This document shows, one piece after another, positions 32,974 to 43,543 of a stretch of DNA of 64,000 bases. The position numbers and the translations under genes were made by a program. The first letter of the stretch is position 1. Each line of letters starts with the position of its first letter. A model generated the notes under the pieces. That model did not search any database. It saw nothing but the letters and a program-made list of their open reading frames with translations, and was not told where the DNA came from. Source of the DNA: Capra hircus (taxonomy: Eukaryota > Chordata > Mammalia > Artiodactyla > Bovidae); assembly GCF_001704415.2 (NCBI RefSeq), contig NC_030819.1, positions 34,838,575-34,902,574 of the forward strand, written 5' to 3'.

Positions 32974-33166
32974 CGTGGGCTTTCCTGGTGGCTCAGATGG
33001 TAAAGAATCTGCCTGCAATGCAGGAGACCTGGGTTTGATTCCTTGGTCAGGAAGATCCCCTGGAGAAAGGAACGGCTACCCTCTCCAGGAATTGCCCGGA
33101 GAATTCCATGAACAGAGAAGCCTGGTGGGCTACAGTCCTTGGGGTCACAAAACACACACACACATA
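32974..33166 (+). mobile_element. Bov-tA SINE with 8-bp TSD
   Basis: Sense Bov-tA, GGCTTTCCTGGTGGCTCAGA, GGGTTTGATTCCTTGGTCAG, to CTTGGGGTCACAAAACACAC with an (AC)n tail replacing the usual GACACGACTGAG end. Flanked by GGTAAGCC at 32966-32973 and 33167-33174. Confidence 0.94.
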
Positions 33167-33174
33167 GGTAAGCC

Positions 33175-33781
33175 TGGCCAGCTTAAGCATAACATTTTTT
33201 TTAACTGTGAATGAAGCACTAGTGAATAGAATTATCCTCTGCAGATGAACAGCTAAGACAGAGAAAATCCCCCTTAATACAGTAGTTTGGGGCAAAAGGA
33301 GGTGACTTAGCCCTAGTTACATTGATTTGGCAGGATAATACTGCTTGCTTTCAGTAGACACTTTTCATTTTAAACAGAAAAAAAAAAAAAAAGGACTTGA
33401 AAGGGCTCTAACCACACAAGAGACTCCAGTTGGTTTGGGCATAGTGCATAATCAAATACAGTACTGGAGAAGAGAGACAGTTCCCGAAAGCCCTCCAGCT
33501 TAGGCAAGTGGAAAAGCTCCAACATACACCCTATAAATAGCCCAAAATCCATCTCCCCAGCCAAGAGACCCAGCAGCCTGGTAGACCATTCCTGGCCAGT
33601 CTCCAGGGATAAGATCATCTTTTCGGGGCTCCCTGGGCATGACCCCAGTACTATGTCAACAGGAGGAGAAGGGAGCTAGGTGTCCTTACATCTACCCTCC
33701 AACACTGGTTAGTATGTAAGATCCTGGAGTCTGACGCATGAAGCTTTGAACATTCACTACAGGGATTGAGAATTACATTCT
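33175..33781. other. Unclassified sequence with a TATA-like word
   Basis: Contains a 15-base A run (33379-33393) and CCCTATAAATAGCCC at 33529-33543, a good TATA-box word. No initiator-linked open frame, LTR ends or CpG enrichment nearby, so I do not call a promoter. Confidence 0.4.
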
Positions 33782-34001
33782 AACATGTATACTATCATGT
33801 AAGAATTGAATCGCCAGTCTATGTCTGATGCAGGATACAGCATGCTTGGAGCAGGTGCATGGGGATGACCCAGAGAGATGTTATGGGTAGGGAGGTGGGA
33901 GGGGGGTTCATGTTTGGGAAAGCATGTAAGAATTAAAGATTTTAAAATTTCAAAAACATAATAAATAAAAAATAAAACATTTTAAATCTTAAAAAAAAAA
34001 G
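33782..34001 (+). mobile_element. Young-type ruminant L1 3' end
   Basis: Sense L1_BT-like 3' UTR: AAGAATTGAATCGCCAGTCT, TGGTGCATGGGG-type segment at 33855-33868, GGGAGGTGGGAGGGGGGTTC, then TAAGAATTAAAGATTTTAAA and a long A-rich tail. Well conserved, suggesting a recent insertion. Confidence 0.8.
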
Positions 34002-34904
34002 AGAGAATTATTCTTTAAGACCCTCACACACACACAGGTTCACAGTATCCACCCACATCCCAAAATCGGGGAAGCAAATGTTCAAAATTACTAAATATTT
34101 TACAACCTGGCAGATATTTGTCATCTCATCTCTTTATTCTGAAGCAAGACAAACTTAAAAATAAATTCTCAGGTATAAATTTCACCTTACAGATTATATC
34201 TTCCAAGCATGACTTCAGATCCTCTTTGGAACATTAATGAACATGTTGCTATTTTGCTCTGTTTTGGCAGTAATTTTAATCTGACACCACCATCCCAGGG
34301 TCCCAACACAGTCTTTTCCCCAAAGTAGCAGGAATCTCATTCTAGCCCAATTGCCTCAGGCCTAGGCCGGCTGGCCGCAGCAGAAGCAATGGTGGCATCT
34401 GCTGACACCCTGACATCAGGCTTCTCTTTAAGTGTGGGTATTAAGTCTCTATGGATAATAAGAAGGAGCTTCAGCAAAGGGTAGAAAGGGGCTGGAATTA
34501 CTGGCTCTTGCTGAAAGGAAGAATGTCAGTGATTTGCAAAAGGAAGGCTAGGTGGGTGGCACCATGAACCCAGTGATTAGCTGATGCTGATGAGAAGGTT
34601 GGGACTTAGAGTTGGCAGGTCCCCGGATGGGTGAGTGCATTAAGCTGCCTGGCAGAAGACAAAAGGATGTAGATAAAGAATTCTACTCTCTCTGAAGAAT
34701 CACTGTTCCCTTTACAAGCTTCTACCATTTTCCAGGTGAGCTCATTAATGAGTGCTGATTACACTCAATGAAAACAGTATTTTGACATTGGAGTTTACAA
34801 TTACAAAAGGACTCGATAAAATCTGGTTCTCTTGAGCAAAAGAAAGCAATATCAGTCATTCATTGTACAGATTAAAATAAAGCTCTGAGAAATACTATAC
34901 TTTG
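34002..34904. other. Unclassified unique sequence
   Basis: About 0.9 kb. A GC-rich imperfect palindrome GGCCTAGGCCGGCTGGCC lies at 34360-34377. No gene or named repeat. Confidence 0.5.
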
Positions 34905-35735
34905 CCAACCATTTTAGTGTAGTTGAATGAATTTGGGTTTTAAGAGTCAGGCTGACCTGAATTGGTTGTATGACCTAACTCAGCATTCAAAAAGTGAAGA
35001 TCATGGCATCTGGTCCCATCACTTCATTGCAAATAGAAGGGGGAAAAGTGGAAGCAGTGACAGATTTTATTTTCTTTGTCTCTAAAATCCTTGTGGATGA
35101 TGACTGCAGCCATGAAATTAAAAGATGCTTGCTCCTTGGAAGAAAAGCTATGACAAACCTAAAGAGCATATTCAAAAGCAGAGATGTTACTTGGTCTATG
35201 AAGACCCATCTAATCAATGCTATGGTTTTTCTAGTAGTCATGTACAGATGTGAGAGTTGGACCATTAAAGAAAGCTGAGCACCAAAGAATTGATGCTTTT
35301 GAATTGTGGCGCTGGAAAAGACTCCTGAGAGTTCCTTGGACAGCAAGGAGATCAAACCAATCAAACCTGAAGGAAATCAACCCTGAATAGTCATTGGAAG
35401 GACTGATGCTGAAGCTCTAATAACTTTGGGCATCTGATTAGAAAAGACCCTGATGCTGGGAAATATTGAGGGCAAGAGTAGAAGGGTACAGCAGAGGATG
35501 AGATGGTTGGATGGCATCGTCAATTCAATGAATATGAATTTGAGCAAATTCTGGGAGATGGTGAAGGACAGGGGAGCCTGGCTTGCTGCAGCCCATGGGG
35601 TTCCCAAAGAATCCAACACAACTTAGCAACTCACCAACAACAGCCTCAATTTTCTCATTCATAAAATGAGACTACAGTCATTATTGCATCATGGAATAGT
35701 TGAGAAGATTAAATGAGATGACATTAGAAATGTTC
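34905..35735 (+). mobile_element. MIR SINE split by BovB
   Basis: Sense MIR in two pieces: 34905-34976 (TTTTAAGAGTCAGGCTGACC, TTGGTTGTATGACCTAA) and 35642-35735 (CAGCCTCAATTTTCTCATTC, ATAAAATGAGACTACAG, AGATTAAATGAGATGACATT). Joined, they follow MIR order with a small gap at the junction. The BovB between them therefore landed in an existing MIR. Confidence 0.75.
34979..35640 (+). mobile_element. BovB LINE 3' copy inside MIR
   Basis: Sense 5'-truncated BovB, CAGCATTCAAAAAGTGAAGA to CAACACAACTTAGCAACTCA. Strongly diverged (e.g. FFVSKILVDDDCSHEIKR), so among the older BovB copies. Relic frame of 94 codons. Confidence 0.92.
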
Positions 35736-35917
35736 TTTTTTTAAATATAAATTCATTCATTTTAATTGGAGGTTAATTACTTTACAATATTGTATTGGTT
35801 TTGCCATACATCAACATGAATCCGCCACAGGTATACACGTGTTCCCCATCCTGAAGCCCCTTCCCTCCTCCCTCCTTATACCATCCCTCTGGGTCGTCTG
35901 AGTGCACCAGCCCCAAG
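35735..35917 (-). mobile_element. Ruminant L1 3' end
   Basis: Antisense L1_BT-like: T-rich start, TTTTAATTGGAGGTTAATTA, TTGCCATACATCAACATGAA, pyrimidine-rich UTR, ending AGTGCACCAGCCCCAAG. Confidence 0.88.
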
Positions 35918-36111
35918 AATCAACAAATCCCTGTAGAAACAGAAAATCCCTACTTATATGGCTTTTGAAATCTAAAGCCCTTCAGTATTAATATACATTG
36001 AACTAATGGGTGCCTTCTGAGCTTAAGGTGTGATTAAGAGCAATTTTTTAAAAAGAGCCTTATAAAACTAAAAATCTGGGAACAGAGAGAAGAAATGAGT
36101 AGAGAAGTTGT

Positions 36112-36235
36112 GGTATTGTGGGAAGAGCCATGGATGGCAGTCCTGGGCTATGATGCTGACTTTGCTCCTTATTAGTTACAGATGAGGGGCATATTGCTTA
36201 ATGTCTTACTCAGCTTTGTTGTCTACCTCAAGGAG
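36112..36235 (+). mobile_element. MIR SINE fragment
   Basis: Sense MIR: GGAAGAGCCATGGATGGCAG, GGGCTATGATGCTGACTTTG, CTCCTTATTAGTTACAG. Tail part lost. Confidence 0.6.
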
Positions 36236-36448
36236 GAAACAATATCTCCTTTATGGACAACTATTTAAGACATCTTTCCTACACACAGACATTGGGCATG
36301 AGACTGGATTTCCCACAGAAATGAATAAGACACAGTCAATGCCCCCAAAGTACCATCTGTCTAGTAAAAAAATTGGTCAGGAATCCACTAATAAAAAGCA
36401 CATCCACTGACTATTTGATCATCTTTTAAATTACTTTTACAGAAATTT

Positions 36449-36500
<52 letters not shown>
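36449..36500. repeat. (CTAT)n tetranucleotide microsatellite
   Basis: About 12-13 nearly uninterrupted TATC/CTAT units, the cleanest simple repeat in the window and a likely length-polymorphic marker. Confidence 0.97.
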
Positions 36501-36504
<4 letters not shown>

Positions 36505-36540
36505 CCTTATCAGAAGATAACAGTGATAGGCACAGGTTTC

Positions 36541-36715
36541 TGCCAGGTAACATTCAATCCAGGCTTTTCTACTTCCTAGCTCTGTGAACTTAGGGAATAA
36601 AGTTATCCTAATTTTATAAAAGAGGAAAATAAAGAAATTGTTGTAAAGATTAAACAAGATAATATACACAAATATGAGGACCACAGTAAGTATTCAATAA
36701 AATATTAGCTGTTTT
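36541..36715 (+). mobile_element. MIR SINE
   Basis: Sense MIR: ATTCAATCCAGGCTTTTCTA, TTCCTAGCTCTGTGAACTTA, GTAAAGATTAAACAAGATAA, CACAGTAAGTATTCAATAAA. Nearly full core plus 3' end. Confidence 0.8.
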
Positions 36716-36734
36716 TAGTTTGCTAAAATGAAAG

Positions 36735-36790
36735 TGGGCTACAGCCTATAGGGTCGTAGAGAGTTGGACACACACACACACACACACAGA
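36735..36790 (+). mobile_element. Bov-A 3' stub with (CA)n tail
   Basis: Only the last ~32 bases of the SINE (GTGGGCTACAGCCTATAGGG, AGAGAGTTGGACA), followed by a CA microsatellite. Confidence 0.75.
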
Positions 36791-36857
36791 TATCCCTCTA
36801 CATGGGATAGAAGAGGACAGGTTAGAGGGACCCCTCCTGTAACCTCTGTGTCCTTCA

Positions 36858-36975
36858 CACTAATGATCCGGGAAAGAATATCTCCCACTCTCCACTGTAA
36901 AAAATGGAATTATTTTCACTAATAATCCAGGAAAGAACATCTCCTACTCACCGCTCTAAAAAATGGAATTATTTT
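36858..36975. repeat. 59-bp tandem duplication
   Basis: Two adjacent copies, 36858-36916 and 36917-36975, each running CACTAAT(G/A)ATCC(G/A)GG to AAAATGGAATTATTTT with about 7 differences. Not a known repeat unit. Confidence 0.9.
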
Positions 36976-37337
36976 GACATTGTTAGATATGTCTACAGTT
37001 TCAAAAGTCCAGACTTAAACATCTGGATTCCATTTTTTAAAGAACATAATGATGAAAACTACTTCTTTTCCCACTTTTTTCATATAATTCTATCTCTCAT
37101 GGTTTACCTTACCACATTTTTAATAAGAAAAGATGGTGATTTTATTTTCAGATTTTTGAAAATAGTTTCCAAAAAAAGACAATGACAACACATACAAAAA
37201 ATGAAATCTTTCATTGAACTGTGAACTCTTAGTAGAGGAAAGGATTTTTGAAATATTTGAGTCCCTTTCCTTCTGAAAGCAAAGATCATGTCTAAAATGT
37301 CATTAGAAATTTGTTTTCTTTAAAAAAGTGAAACTGT
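36976..37337. other. Unclassified unique sequence
   Basis: No repeat or gene recognised; the 93-codon frame from 36904 is AT-rich and starts in the tandem duplication. Confidence 0.5.
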
Positions 37338-37515
37338 TTGTTGCTCAGTCGTATCTGAGTCTTTGTGAACCCATGGACTGGGTTCCTCTGTCCGTGGGAT
37401 TCTGCAGGCCAGAATATTAAAGCCAGTAGCCATTCCCTTCTCCAGGGGATCTTCCCAACCCAATGTCTCTGACATTGTGGGCAGATTATTCACCATCTGA
37501 GCCACAAGGGAAGCC
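37338..37515 (-). mobile_element. Bov-tA SINE
   Basis: Antisense Bov-tA, TTTGTTGCTCAGTCGTATCT to CTGAGCCACAAGGGAAGCC, with internal deletions in the Bov-A part and before the B box. Confidence 0.9.
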
Positions 37516-38035
37516 TTCTGTTTTGTTACCTAGGATTGATTTTCATTTGGTCACATCTCTCACTAATTACTATTTGTTTTATTAATAGATCTGTGATAGC
37601 TGTTTTATTTTTTGTTTTGTTTCTGCTTCATCCCAAGGGTTAAGCTATATGAAGTACAGTTAAATTAATGTACCTAAATGATTATCTCTGCTAATTTTTA
37701 TACAGAAAGATGACAGCAGCCCTTCACATTTAATTAATACGAATTCAAAGTTATTTTATTTCTTTTTAAGTCAGTGATGTGCCCTGCATATTGCAATGCC
37801 ATTGCAAGGATGTGATTATATAAAAGCACATAATTTAGAGGCTTGCTTCCTATATTTTATTGTTCCTTTTGTGCCACTTTTTATTTTTAAGAGTCTTCCA
37901 TTTTCAGTAAGAAAGCTTCTAAGTTACCCCCAAAAGTGAAAACATTGCTTGCTACAAGGAAATTGCGAGATGACAATGAACTCCAGGGAGAAAGACATGT
38001 AGTGGAGCAAAATTTACTGTCCCCAAATGTCTCTG
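37516..38035. other. AT-rich unique sequence
   Basis: No repeat or gene recognised. Confidence 0.5.
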
Positions 38036-38238
38036 GGGGCTTCCCAGGTAGCTCAGTGGTAAAGAATCTACCTGCCAGTGGAGGAGACATAGCTTCAATC
38101 CCTGGGTCAGGAAGATCCCTGGAATAGGAAATGGCAACCCACTCCAGTATTCTTGCCTGGAAATTTCCATAGACAGAGGAGCCTGACAGGCTACAGTCCA
38201 TGGAATCACAAAGTGTCAAACCCAACTGAGCACACACA
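38036..38238 (+). mobile_element. Bov-tA SINE
   Basis: Sense Bov-tA, GGGGCTTCCCAGGTAGCTCA to AACTGAGCACACACAAAAAT. AAATGTCTCTGG upstream and AAATATCTCTTTGG downstream are a probable TSD. Confidence 0.92.
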
Positions 38239-38697
38239 AAAATATCTCTTTGGCATGTGGGTTAATTTGAGCTGAAAACAATGTAAAATCCAAAAGACTC
38301 AGGAAGGAATTTTGAGCTTCCCCCTAATTGCCTAAAAGAATGTATATTGAGGACCTGTTCCAGGAAGAGGACTGTCACCATAGATGACTATAGTATGAAC
38401 TAGGGGTGTAGGCAGAACAAACCTAGCGAAGTCTGCTTGTTGAAATTGCTCTCTATTTCCCATTGTCCCTGCATAGCTCACCAAAGGTTTGTTTACCAAA
38501 CATTTGCTTTTATCAACTTCGTGTGAAATGCCTTCCTCCCCTTTGGAGTCCTGAACCATTATCTCCAACATCCTCTGGATTGCTTAAAATGGTGTTTAAG
38601 GTGACAGTTCTGGCCATTTTAGTGAGTAACCTGTTTTTCTGGGTCTCTCCTATGTATACATGTTATTAAACTTTTGTTGGATTTTCACCTGTTAATC

Positions 38698-39070
38698 TGT
38701 TAGGTAGTTAGAATGGGAAAATGGTGTCCAAAATGGGTGGTGGCTAAAAGAAAAAGAAGGGAGAAGTCTGGGAAAATAGAACAAAGGAAGGTCTGAGGAC
38801 CGGAGTGAGAACCTCGGGTGAAACAAACAGCCTTCCTGGCTAGCACAGTTAACATAGGGCAGGCTCAGGGGGGAGGAGAAAAAAACATATAAAAAGAGGA
38901 GCCAAAATTGAGCCACTCTTTTCTTTTGGGTCAACACACCCTCACACCTAGAGGATGTATTTTCCTTTGCTTGCCAAGTAAAACTGAGCTGTAACAAAGC
39001 TGTAACACTGGTCTGCCATTTCAAATTTTTGCTGCAGTGAGACAGAACCAAGGAAATTACTCCCCCGACA
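38698..39070 (+). mobile_element. Solo ERV LTR, 373 bp, with 4-bp TSD
   Basis: LTR beginning TGTTAGGTAG and ending CCCCCGACA (TG...CA), flanked by AATC at 38694-38697 and 39071-39074. A TATA box lies at 38888 and an AGTAAA polyadenylation-like signal at 38977. It contains TGAGCTGTAACAAAGCTGTAACACTG with a repeated GCTGTAAC word, as in ruminant LTRs. The 4-bp TSD suits a class I (gamma-like) element. No coding region. Confidence 0.8.
38886..38896 (+). promoter_or_regulatory. LTR TATA box
   Basis: CATATAAAAAG in the inner LTR, about 90 bases before the AGTAAA signal, in the spacing expected for U3-R of a retroviral LTR. Activity today is unknown. Confidence 0.6.
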
Positions 39071-39149
39071 AATCTATCTCAAGTCATTTTAATTCTTAGA
39101 TCAGCCAGAGAACCTAGAATGGTAGAGGAAAATTTCTCCCTCCCGAACA

Positions 39150-40693
39150 TATCACATGCGGGGAATCAATTAGAAGAGGAAAAATTTTCAGCATCTCATT
39201 TTCAACGTCCTTGGAAAGAAAACCTGTTTCAAAAGGAGAAGTATTCTTTTCACAAATGACAGTTTCAGTCCCTGAATCCTACTATAATCTAAGCCCCAGC
39301 TGTGTTCATTTTACTTCATTTTACCTCAATGTGGAGATAGATAAGGATGAAACACTGTGCACATGTTGCATCTTGTTTCCAAGGAGTCCAGTAGGCTTTC
39401 AACACATGATCTCATCAGTCTTCCCAGCGGTCTGAGAGAGGGAAGTGACAAACGTAATGCCCCCCACTCTTGCAAATGAGGAATCCAAGGAATGACAAAG
39501 GGAACTGAATGGCCAAGAATGCTGTAGTGTGACTGACAGTGCAGGGGAAAAACTGGGTATTGGAAATTGTGACTGTTTCAGCGGCATAAGAAAATTCATA
39601 AATTATAAATAGTAAGATAAAACTCCAACTATTGATTGCTTAGAGTGTATTTAAATCAAAGTAGGGAACATGTGGGCTTTCAAATATTCACAATAGACCT
39701 CACGTTCCTGCAGGTGCCTGGATGATGCTGGCAGATGCCCTGCTGGGTTTTTCTTTGGCCCCTACAATTGTATGTCACTTCTCACATTGTGATAAATTGT
39801 CTGATGTCTAGTGATTGTCTATAGGTATTCAACTCTAGCTTTAGAGTTCTGGTTTTGTTTTGTTTTTATTTTTTTTCTCTCCTCTCATAACTCAAACTCA
39901 AATCATATATTTATCTTCATCCCATTCAAATTTTGCCTACATAAGGGATGATTAAATTCCCATCACTTTTCTTTAAAACAAAGGAAAATGATCCAGAAGA
40001 CTATATTCTTTCAATACAGGTATTGGTGAAACTGAATTGAAGTATATAATCCTCTAAAGCTCTTTTTCATTGAATGAGGGCAGTTGTTTTTATAATATAC
40101 TTGGAATCATATTTATGGGTGAGAATATTGTTATAACTTTGTTGGTAGGAAAGTGGGAGTTGGAATTTTTATAAATCATCAGCTGGTTAGAAATGTCAAG
40201 GTACTTTTTTAAACAGTTCAAGAGAGTAGATGAGCAAACACTTTGGTATCAAAATCAAATCCCTGAGAGAAGAGTAGGCTGGGTGGGGCAGGGGGCATCT
40301 AGTGGTGGACATAACAGGCAGCTGCCTACTTAGAGTGGATTGAAACATGCTTGGGAAGAAGACTCTGAACTCAAGCTGCCTTCTATGCCAGTTCATTCAC
40401 CAATGATCAAGAGACCCAGACCAGGAAAAATAAATCCTTACTTTACAAAATTAGCAAAAAGGCATAAAATTCAACCATCCTGAAAGACTGCACTCTTTGC
40501 CTAAATTTCTCAAAGTCCAAAACAGAATGTATTGTCTCTTCTGTCACCCAAACCAGACCCTTCTCTTTGTGTGTGTATATGTTACTGCCTCAACTAATTT
40601 TGACTTGGCCAATTTTGACTCTTTACCCTTCACCTAACATATTCAATTAACTTCCAGGTCTTATGTTTTGTTTGGTTTTTCACCTTGAAGGAA
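39150..40693. other. 1.5-kb mostly unique sequence
   Basis: At about 39405-39545, CACATGATCTCATCAGTCTT and CAAATGAGGAATCCAAGGAA look like an antisense MIR. The remainder has no recognised repeat or gene. Confidence 0.45.
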
Positions 40694-41296
40694 GCTTGTT
40701 GTTGTTGTTGAACAGTCAAAGTCCTGTCTGACTCTTTGTTACCCCATGGAGTGCAGAGTGCCAGGCTTCCCTGTCCTTCACCATCTCCCAGAATTTGCTT
40801 AGATTCATGTCCATTGAGTCGGTGATGCTATCTAACCATCTCATCCTCTGCCGCCCTCTTTCTTCAGTCTTTCCTCTGCCCTCTTGCCTTCAATCTTTCC
40901 CAGCATCAGTGTCTTTTCCAATGAGCTCTTTTCCAATGGGCTCTTCACATCAGGTGGCCAAAGTATTAGAGCTTCAGTATTAGTCTTTCCAATGAATATT
41001 TAGAGTTGATTTCCTTTAGGATTGATTGGTTTGAGGTCTTTGCTGTCTAGGGGACTCTCAAGAGTCTTCTCCAGCACCACAATTCAAAGGCATCAATTCT
41101 TTGGCACTCAGCCTTCTTTATGTCCCAACTCTCACATCCATACATGACTACTGGAAAAAAACATAGCTATGACTACATGAATGTTTGTTGGCAAAGTGAT
41201 GTCTTTGCTTTTGGATATGCTAAGTTTGTCATAGCTTGTTTTTCCAAGAAGCAAGTGTCTTTTAACTTCGTGGCTGCAGTCATCATCAGAGAAGTT
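40694..41296 (-). mobile_element. BovB LINE 3' copy, diverged
   Basis: Antisense 5'-truncated BovB, AGCTTGTTGTTGTTGTTGAA to CGTGGCTGCAGTCATCATC. Contains a small internal duplication (TCTTTTCCAATG repeated at about 40912-40937) and an insertion near 40855-40890. GTTGTTGTTGTTG replaces the usual TGAAC-type tail. Confidence 0.92.
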
Positions 41297-42225
41297 AAAA
41301 TCCTTCTTTGCATTTTTCTTAACATTGTTTTTGGCTAAGTATTCTTTATTTCTTCTTCAGCTGTTTCAATAACCTCCTAATTCATGTCTGTTTCCAGTTT
41401 AATATTTATATATTTCAATGAACAACTTGATCAGAAGTCTTTTTTGACTTCCCACCACTGACTGAATAAGAGAAAGAGCACCAGCTATTTGGGAACTTCC
41501 CTAGGATATCTCTAGTTTACCATACCAGTATTGACATACACACTGTTGATGTACATGAATGAGCAGTTATATCACTGTAAATGTACATAAGTAGCCCAAT
41601 ACATGTGTGTCTGTGTGTATGTAAGTAAGACAGGGTGAACAAAAGCATCAGTGAATTGTGCATAGGTCAGATAGCTCCAGTAAAAGTAGCTATAGTGTCA
41701 GGGACAGTAAAGGAGTGGAAAGAACTACTATGTTCTTCTAGTGGTAATTAATACACTACATGGACATGGACCATAGAGACTAGCAAACTATTGAAATATA
41801 GCTTGAATATGAGCTTTAAAAGGAGCAGTCTTGTGTTGAGTAGTTATTGGATAGTGTTAATGTGATTCAGGGAAGCACTGGGGAGCAAGAGGTCCCTTTC
41901 CTGCTGCCTTTGAATGTAGACAAATCAGAGAAGGAGCAGCCTACGTTTCCTTCTCTCTGGATAGTTTCTACAGCTTCCTCTCTGTATGAAACACAATTTA
42001 TGATGAAATGTTAGTGTTACTGTCTAAGAAGTAATCAGTGTTTCAGATACCAAAAGTAACTTCAGAAAGTGTCAGGTGTCCTGGGTCTAGGTTTTGAGAA
42101 AGCTTCCATCAGCTAGACAATGCATTGTTTCACTGCATAAGATCTCTAAACCAATGTTTCCAGCTATACAAAACATGGGGAATCATAGTTCCTTTAAAAA
42201 TGTGAGCTTTACTGATGATGCACCA
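41297..42225. other. Unclassified unique sequence
   Basis: About 0.9 kb with no recognised repeat or gene. Confidence 0.5.
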
Positions 42226-42655
42226 TTATGGTTGAATTGTGTTCCTTGAAAAAAGATATGCTGAAGTCCTAATCCCCAGCATCACAGAAGGTGACCTAAT
42301 ATTAGGAGAGAGGGTCATTGCAAAAAATAATCAAATTAAAACGAGTTCATTAGGGCAGGCTCTAATCCGATATGACGGGTCTCCTTATCAAGAGGGGAAA
42401 TTTGGCTGCAGAGACAAATATGCATACAGGGAAGATGATATGAAGAGACAGAAACACAAAGAGAGCATCACGTGGAGATTAAGGAGTGAGTCATCTATAG
42501 GCCAAAGACTGCCAGCAATCCACCGGAAACCAGGAGAAAGGCATGGAGAAGACTCTTCCTTACAGTTCTCAGAAAGAACCAAACCTAATGATTTTAAACT
42601 TCGTTTCTGTTACTGTACTATACAGTTCCAGGAAAATAATACACACATTAATGTA
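42226..42655 (+). mobile_element. MLT1-type MaLR LTR
   Basis: Ancient LTR: GGTTGAATTGTGTTCCTTGA, AGTCCTAATCCCCAGCATCA, GTTCATTAGGGCAGGCTCTA, ATCCGATATGACGGGTCTCC, TTATCAAGAGGGGAAATTTG in MLT1 order. The 139-codon plus frame 42239-42658 is fully inside this LTR and is therefore almost surely fortuitous, although it is the longest frame here not of BovB or SINE origin. Confidence 0.85.
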
Positions 42656-42926
42656 TAACTTAAATTACTAGTTTCTATTATACAGGAACAAAAGAAATAG
42701 ACTCGGAGTACATTCTCCAAACATCACTGTTTTCATTCCAACTGAAGCAATTGCTTTTAGTCCCTCAGAGAAAAATATCTTTATATTTGAGCAAATACCT
42801 TTATGTTACCATAAGTGATATTTATAGTAAGACTTCTCACAAAAATCTCTACCCAACTTGTATCCCAGCTATAAACTATAGCGCATTAACTCCTTAATTA
42901 AGTTCTTAGCCTTTATGAATGAGTAG

Positions 42927-43110
42927 GGAGTGATTGGGGGCAGGAGGAGAAGGGGATTACAGAGGATGAGATGGTTGGATGGCATCACCAACTTGATGCT
43001 CATGAGTTTGGGTGAACTCTGGGAGTTGGTGATGGACAGGGAGGCCTGACATGCTGTGATTCATGGGATCACAAAGAGTCAGACATGACTGAGCGATTGA
43101 ACTGAACTGA
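42927..43110 (+). mobile_element. BovB 3' end, short
   Basis: Sense BovB 3' end, GGAGTGATTGGGGGCAGGAG to GAGCGATTGAACTGAACTGA. Directly followed by the TSD of the next BovB. Confidence 0.92.
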
Positions 43111-43125
43111 TTGAATCCTTCTTGC

Positions 43126-43543
43126 CTTTTCATACTGTTCATGGGGTTCTCAAGGAAAGAGTACTGAAGTGGTTTGCCATTCCTTTCTCCAGTGACTGCA
43201 AGGAGATCAAATCAGTTGATCCTAATGGAAATCAGTCAGTTCAGTCACTCAGTCATGTCCTGAGTATTCATTGGAAGGACTGATGTGGAAGCTGAAACTC
43301 CAATACTTTGGCCACCTGATGCAAATAACTAGCACATTGGAAAAGACCCTGATGCTTGGGAGGATTGAAGGCAGGAGGAGAAGGGGATGACAGAGAATGA
43401 GATGGATGGATGGCATTAACAACTCGATGGACATGAGTTTGAGCAAGATCTGGGAGCTGGTGAAGGACAGGGAAGCCTGGCGTCCTGCAGTCCCTGGGGT
43501 CACAAAGAGTTGCACAGGACTGAGCAACTGAATTGAAATGAAC
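43126..43543 (+). mobile_element. Internally deleted BovB-related insert with 14-bp TSD
   Basis: Insert bounded by TGAATCCTTCTTGC at 43112-43125 and 43544-43557, identical. Its first ~68 bases (GTTCATGGGGTTCTCAAGGA to CATTCCTTTCTCCAGT) are a Bov-A-like/5'-BovB-like piece, joined abruptly to the BovB 3' region (ACTGCAAGGAGATCAAATCA onward). A 22-base filler, AGTTCAGTCACTCAGTCATG plus TC, sits at 43237-43258 between GAAATCAGTC and CTGAGTATTCATTGG. It reads as the reverse complement of the BovB terminus. Confidence 0.85.

Larger units (their letters stand above)
38370..39149 (+). mobile_element. Solo ERV LTR interrupted by a second LTR
   Basis: Endogenous-retrovirus LTR, split: about 38370-38697 (CAAAGGTTTGTTTACCAAAC, TCCAACATCCTCTGGATTGC, then TTATTAAACTTTTGTTGG) and 39071-39149 (AATCTATCTCAAGTCATTTT, CAGCCAGAGAACCTAGAATG, ending CTCCCTCCCGAACA). 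Joined across the inner LTR, the two parts read as one continuous 3' LTR region, ...CCTGTTAATC + TATCTCAAG.... No internal retroviral genes flank it. The 5' edge is uncertain by tens of bases. Confidence 0.7.

Noticed and set aside
33529..33543. CCCTATAAATAGCCC as a core promoter
   Set aside because: A good TATA word but isolated: no LTR ends, CpG richness, open frame or other promoter context nearby.
34360..34377. GC-rich palindrome GGCCTAGGCCGGCTGGCC
   Set aside because: Short and imperfect; expected occasionally in a window this size.
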